Positions 61,158 through 64,000 of a stretch of 64,000 bases of DNA are shown piece by piece. The translations under genes were made by a program, and so were the position numbers. Source of the DNA: Solea solea (lineage: Eukaryota; Chordata; Actinopteri; Pleuronectiformes; Soleidae); NCBI RefSeq assembly GCF_958295425.1, contig NC_081146.1, positions 10,896,985 through 10,960,984 of the forward strand. Direction: 5' to 3'. A model generated the notes under the pieces. That model ran no database searches and had not been told where the DNA came from. It saw only the letters and a program-made list of their open reading frames with translations. How positions within the stretch are numbered: position 1 is the stretch's first letter; every line of letters starts with the position of its first letter.

Positions 61158-64000
61158 TTAACAACTTGCAGCTTCCTGCAATAGGCATAGCTTAGTGACG
61201 GGTCTTTCCAAGATGTTTGTCTTCGTCTGGAGACGCACAGAGCGTACCAGACCCTTCTTGTCGGGAAAGGTTTCCACAACTCTGCCAAGAAGCCAAGATC
61301 CACGTGGAGCAGCAGAATCCATCACAACAACAATATCTCCAGGAACAAAATTTCTCCTTTTTTGATTCCATTTTTGGCGTTCTTGAAGCAGAGGAAGGTA
61401 CTCCTGTACCCATCTTTTCCAGAACAGATCCGCGATGTATTGGACTTGCCGCCATCTCCTCTTCACATACACATCATCCTTACTGAATAATCCAGGTGAT
61501 AAGACTGGTTTCCCTTTCATCAGGAGAATGTGATTAGGAGTGAGTGGTTCAAGATCAGTGGGATCATCAGAGAGCTTAGTGAGGGGGCGACCATTCAATA
61601 TAGCCTCAACCTCACACAAGACGGTGTGGAGCCCATCATCATCCAGAGTTTGCTGATTTAACACAGAGGTGAGAACTTTCCTTACCATACGAATGACCCG
61701 TTCCCAGACACCACCATGGTGTGATGCTGCAGGGGGGTTAAATCTCCACTGGATGCCATCTTGCAATAGCACTCTCTGTATCTGCTTGTGATTTAGAGAT
61801 GCAAGTGCTCCCCTCAGTTCTTTTTCAGCTCCCACAAAGTTTGTACCATTATCTGAGCGCATAGAAGATACCTGTCCTCTTCGGCTGATGAACCTTCGTA
61901 ACGCATTAATACATGCATCAGTATCCAATGATGAAGCTACTTCCAAATGAACAGCTCTGCTTGCAAAACAGGTAAAGATGACACCATAACGTTTACACAC
62001 ACCTCGACCTCTCTTCACCTCTAAAGGCCCAAAGTAATCTACTCCCACATTTGTGAAGGGAGGGAGATCGGGAAGGAGCCTTTCCTTTGGTAGGTCCGCC
62101 ATTTTTTGCTCACCCAACTTCCCTTTGTATCGTCTGCAGAAGCTGCATTGTGATATGATTTTTCTCACAGCTGAAGTGGCGCTTGTTATCCAGAACCTTT
62201 TTCGCAACTTTGACAGCGTATGATTTCTTCCACCGTGGCCAACTTGTTGGTGCATGTGTCTTAATATGAGTGTGGAGATGTGTTGATCTTTTGACAAGAT
62301 GAGTGGATGCTTTACCTCTTCTGGTAAAGCTGCCTTACTCAATCGGCCTCCAACTCTCACAAGTCCATCCTCCAGACATGGGTCTAGTTTGTAAATAGAA
62401 CTGTCTCGTGACACACATTTTCCAGCTGATAGGGCAGCAATCTCCTCTTTGAACCTTTTCTGCTGACTGTAACGAATGATGGAAACTTCAGCATCCAAAA
62501 GATTCTCAGCTGACAAAGTTCGACTCATTGCTTTCTTGGCCCTCTCCATCTCCAGTGACACATGTGATCCAGCTGCATCCCTTCTGTTGATCTCAAGAGC
62601 ATACAATTCCTTTCTCCTTTGCTTTAACTGCAGAAGAATCCTCTTCCATTTGAGAAACCATGCAACTGCCACCTTAAGTTTCCTCCAATCAGAGAAGTAT
62701 AATAGGAGCTGGTCTGTAGCATTAGGGAAATCCTGAGTAATGATTGTGTTTACTGTGACATCCCTTTTGACCTCTACATCATCGGCTGCAATTGTGGCCT
62801 CTGTGATGTCTGAAGGCCAATCCTTTTCTGGGTCAAAAAGAAACCTTGGGCCTTCAATCCAGCTACCACCATTCAACAGATCTCCAACCTTCATACCTCT
62901 AGAGGCGTAGTCAGCAGGGTTGTCTTTGGTGTTGACGTACCTCCACTGAGACACATGAGTTGCATCTCTGATGGTTGACACCCGATTCGCCACAAATGTG
63001 TGGAAACGTCTGTCCTCATTTTTTATATACTTGAGCACTGAAGTACTATCTGTCCAGAAAGTTGACTGATCCAGTGGCAGCTCCAATTCTGCTCTCAACA
63101 TCTGATCCACTCGAACGGCGAGGACAGCAGCTGTAAGCTCCAGACGAGGAATGGTTATCTGTTTCAATGGGGTGACTCTTGCCTTTCCCAGCAAGAAGGA
63201 GACATGGACCTGGCCCTCGCTGTTTTCAATTCTGAGGTAGGTGACAGTGCCAAATCCATCTTCACTGGCATCAGAAAAGTTGTGCAGCTCTGCTTTAATG
63301 GGCTGTCCAAAGTGTTTTGGCTTAATGCATCTCTTCACTTTGAATGAAGTCAACCTTTTCAGATCCTCCAGCCATCCTGTCCACTGATGGCTAATGTCTG
63401 CAGGTATGTTGTCATCCCACCCACAACGTCTGCGACAGAGCTCTTGCAGCATAACCTTTGCTGGCAGTGTCACTGGTGCAAGAAACCCCAAGGGATCATA
63501 AACTGAATAGATTATAGACAACAATCCTCTTCTGCTCTGTGCTTGCTCTTTCACCATCATTTTGAATTTGAACGTGTCCGACTCCACACACCACTGTAGT
63601 CCAAGGGCTCTCTCGACTGGAAGCTCATCTCTATCCAGATCCAGTTCTTTCCAGTCTTTAGCTCTATGCTCCTCTTCAATGGTTTGCAGCACTGTCCGGC
63701 TGTTACTGATCCACTTTGTCAAAGTAAAGCCTCCCTTTAGGCAGAGGTCCCTAAGAGCTTTAACCATCACAACGGCCTCCTCCTCTGAGGGCAAGCTCTT
63801 CAAACAGTCGTCAACATAAAAATTTTGCCTGACTGTTTTTACCACCTCTGATGGGAAGTGAGCATTATTGTCTTCTGCTGTCCTCCTGAGTGCATAACTG
63901 GCACAACTTGGGGATGAGACTGCGCCAAACAAATGAACTGTCATCCGATATTCCACAATCTCTTGGCTCACTTTACCATCAGGCCACCATAGGAAGCGAA
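61158..64000 (-). CDS. BEL/Pao retrotransposon polyprotein, C-terminal 937+ residues (partial at right edge)
   Basis: The frame is open to the window edge: nine further codons (RFLWWPDGK) precede the GTG at 63,971. Counting from that GTG: end of reverse transcriptase with FYVDD (51-55); the Peptidase_A17/Pao region with RNase H acids in NFSDAS (D234), IPRLELT (E278) and FWTDST (D308); integrase zinc-binding HHCC (H574, H579, C609, C612); integrase core with D645 (GVDYFGP), D707 (RSDNGTNF) and E757 (GGVWERV); and the C-terminal DUF5641 domain (about 830-930). All catalytic residues seen are intact and there are no stops, so the copy is young. Gag, protease and most of RT lie beyond the window. 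Function is replication and integration of the element, not a host role. Confidence 0.95.
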   Translation of the reverse strand, partial: RFLWWPDGKVSQEIVEYRMTVHLFGAVSSPSCASYALRRTAEDNNAHFPSEVVKTVRQNFYVDDCLKSLPSEEEAVVMVKALRDLCLKGGFTLTKWISNSRTVLQTIEEEHRAKDWKELDLDRDELPVERALGLQWCVESDTFKFKMMVKEQAQSRRGLLSIIYSVYDPLGFLAPVTLPAKVMLQELCRRRCGWDDNIPADISHQWTGWLEDLKRLTSFKVKRCIKPKHFGQPIKAELHNFSDASEDGFGTVTYLRIENSEGQVHVSFLLGKARVTPLKQITIPRLELTAAVLAVRVDQMLRAELELPLDQSTFWTDSTSVLKYIKNEDRRFHTFVANRVSTIRDATHVSQWRYVNTKDNPADYASRGMKVGDLLNGGSWIEGPRFLFDPEKDWPSDITEATIAADDVEVKRDVTVNTIITQDFPNATDQLLLYFSDWRKLKVAVAWFLKWKRILLQLKQRRKELYALEINRRDAAGSHVSLEMERAKKAMSRTLSAENLLDAEVSIIRYSQQKRFKEEIAALSAGKCVSRDSSIYKLDPCLEDGLVRVGGRLSKAALPEEVKHPLILSKDQHISTLILRHMHQQVGHGGRNHTLSKLRKRFWITSATSAVRKIISQCSFCRRYKGKLGEQKMADLPKERLLPDLPPFTNVGVDYFGPLEVKRGRGVCKRYGVIFTCFASRAVHLEVASSLDTDACINALRRFISRRGQVSSMRSDNGTNFVGAEKELRGALASLNHKQIQRVLLQDGIQWRFNPPAASHHGGVWERVIRMVRKVLTSVLNQQTLDDDGLHTVLCEVEAILNGRPLTKLSDDPTDLEPLTPNHILLMKGKPVLSPGLFSKDDVYVKRRWRQVQYIADLFWKRWVQEYLPLLQERQKWNQKRRNFVPGDIVVVMDSAAPRGSWLLGRVVETFPDKKGLVRSVRLQTKTNILERPVTKLCLLQEAASC

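Overview
This window is vertebrate nuclear DNA, most likely from a teleost fish. Protein genes are split into many small exons with GT-AG introns. Intergenic DNA is AT-rich and full of microsatellites, SINE/LINE pieces, MITE-like repeats, a piggyBac DNA transposon and a BEL/Pao retroelement. That TE mix, and a tandem array of IgGFc-binding-protein-like (FCGBP-like) mucus protein genes, fits a ray-finned fish. No prokaryotic features are present.

Layout. (1) 1-1,150, minus: the 5' end of FCGBP-like gene A, running off the left edge. (2) 1,725-1,865, minus: an orphan first-exon-like ORF. (3) 2,250-4,200, minus: decayed VWD/TIL/C8 exons of a further FCGBP-like gene, with a SINE and a LINE fragment. 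(4) 6,160-12,316, minus: a FXYD-family gene (FXYD6-like Na+/K+-ATPase modulator) built from micro-exons of 24-75 bp. (5) 12.3-18.7 kb: repeats only. (6) 18,757-21,858: a complete piggyBac element with perfect 14-bp TIRs, TTAA duplication and an intact 631-aa transposase. (7) 24,531-34,588, minus: FCGBP-like gene B, complete, 15 coding exons and a predicted 2,195 aa. All exon phases close and a TATA box and a poly(A) signal flank it. (8) 36.3-48.4 kb, minus: a decayed FCGBP-like gene whose VWD, C8, TIL and VWC remnants are still in order. (9) 48.4-54.2 kb: no genes seen. (10) 54,275-57,946, plus: a seven-exon gene for a 114-aa single-pass membrane protein with an acidic Ser-Gly ectodomain; 3' UTR to about 60.0 kb. 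(11) 60.74-64.0 kb, minus: the 3' LTR and the RT-RNaseH-integrase end of a BEL/Pao retrotransposon running off the right edge.

The main story is tandem duplication and decay in an FCGBP-like cluster. Genes A and B share signal-peptide exon, first intron and start of the IgGFc-binding exon almost base for base, and each is followed upstream by the same decayed VWD exon. The duplicated block therefore included a functional 5' end plus part of an already decayed neighbour. FCGBP-type proteins are secreted, disulphide-linked mucus components that self-cleave at GDPH sites. Gene B keeps four of five GDPH sites and all five CGLC motifs. The FXYD gene and the small membrane protein gene are separate host genes. 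I saw no candidate for a wholly new molecular system; the most unusual items are the piggyBac element with a possible 5' micro-exon and the array history.
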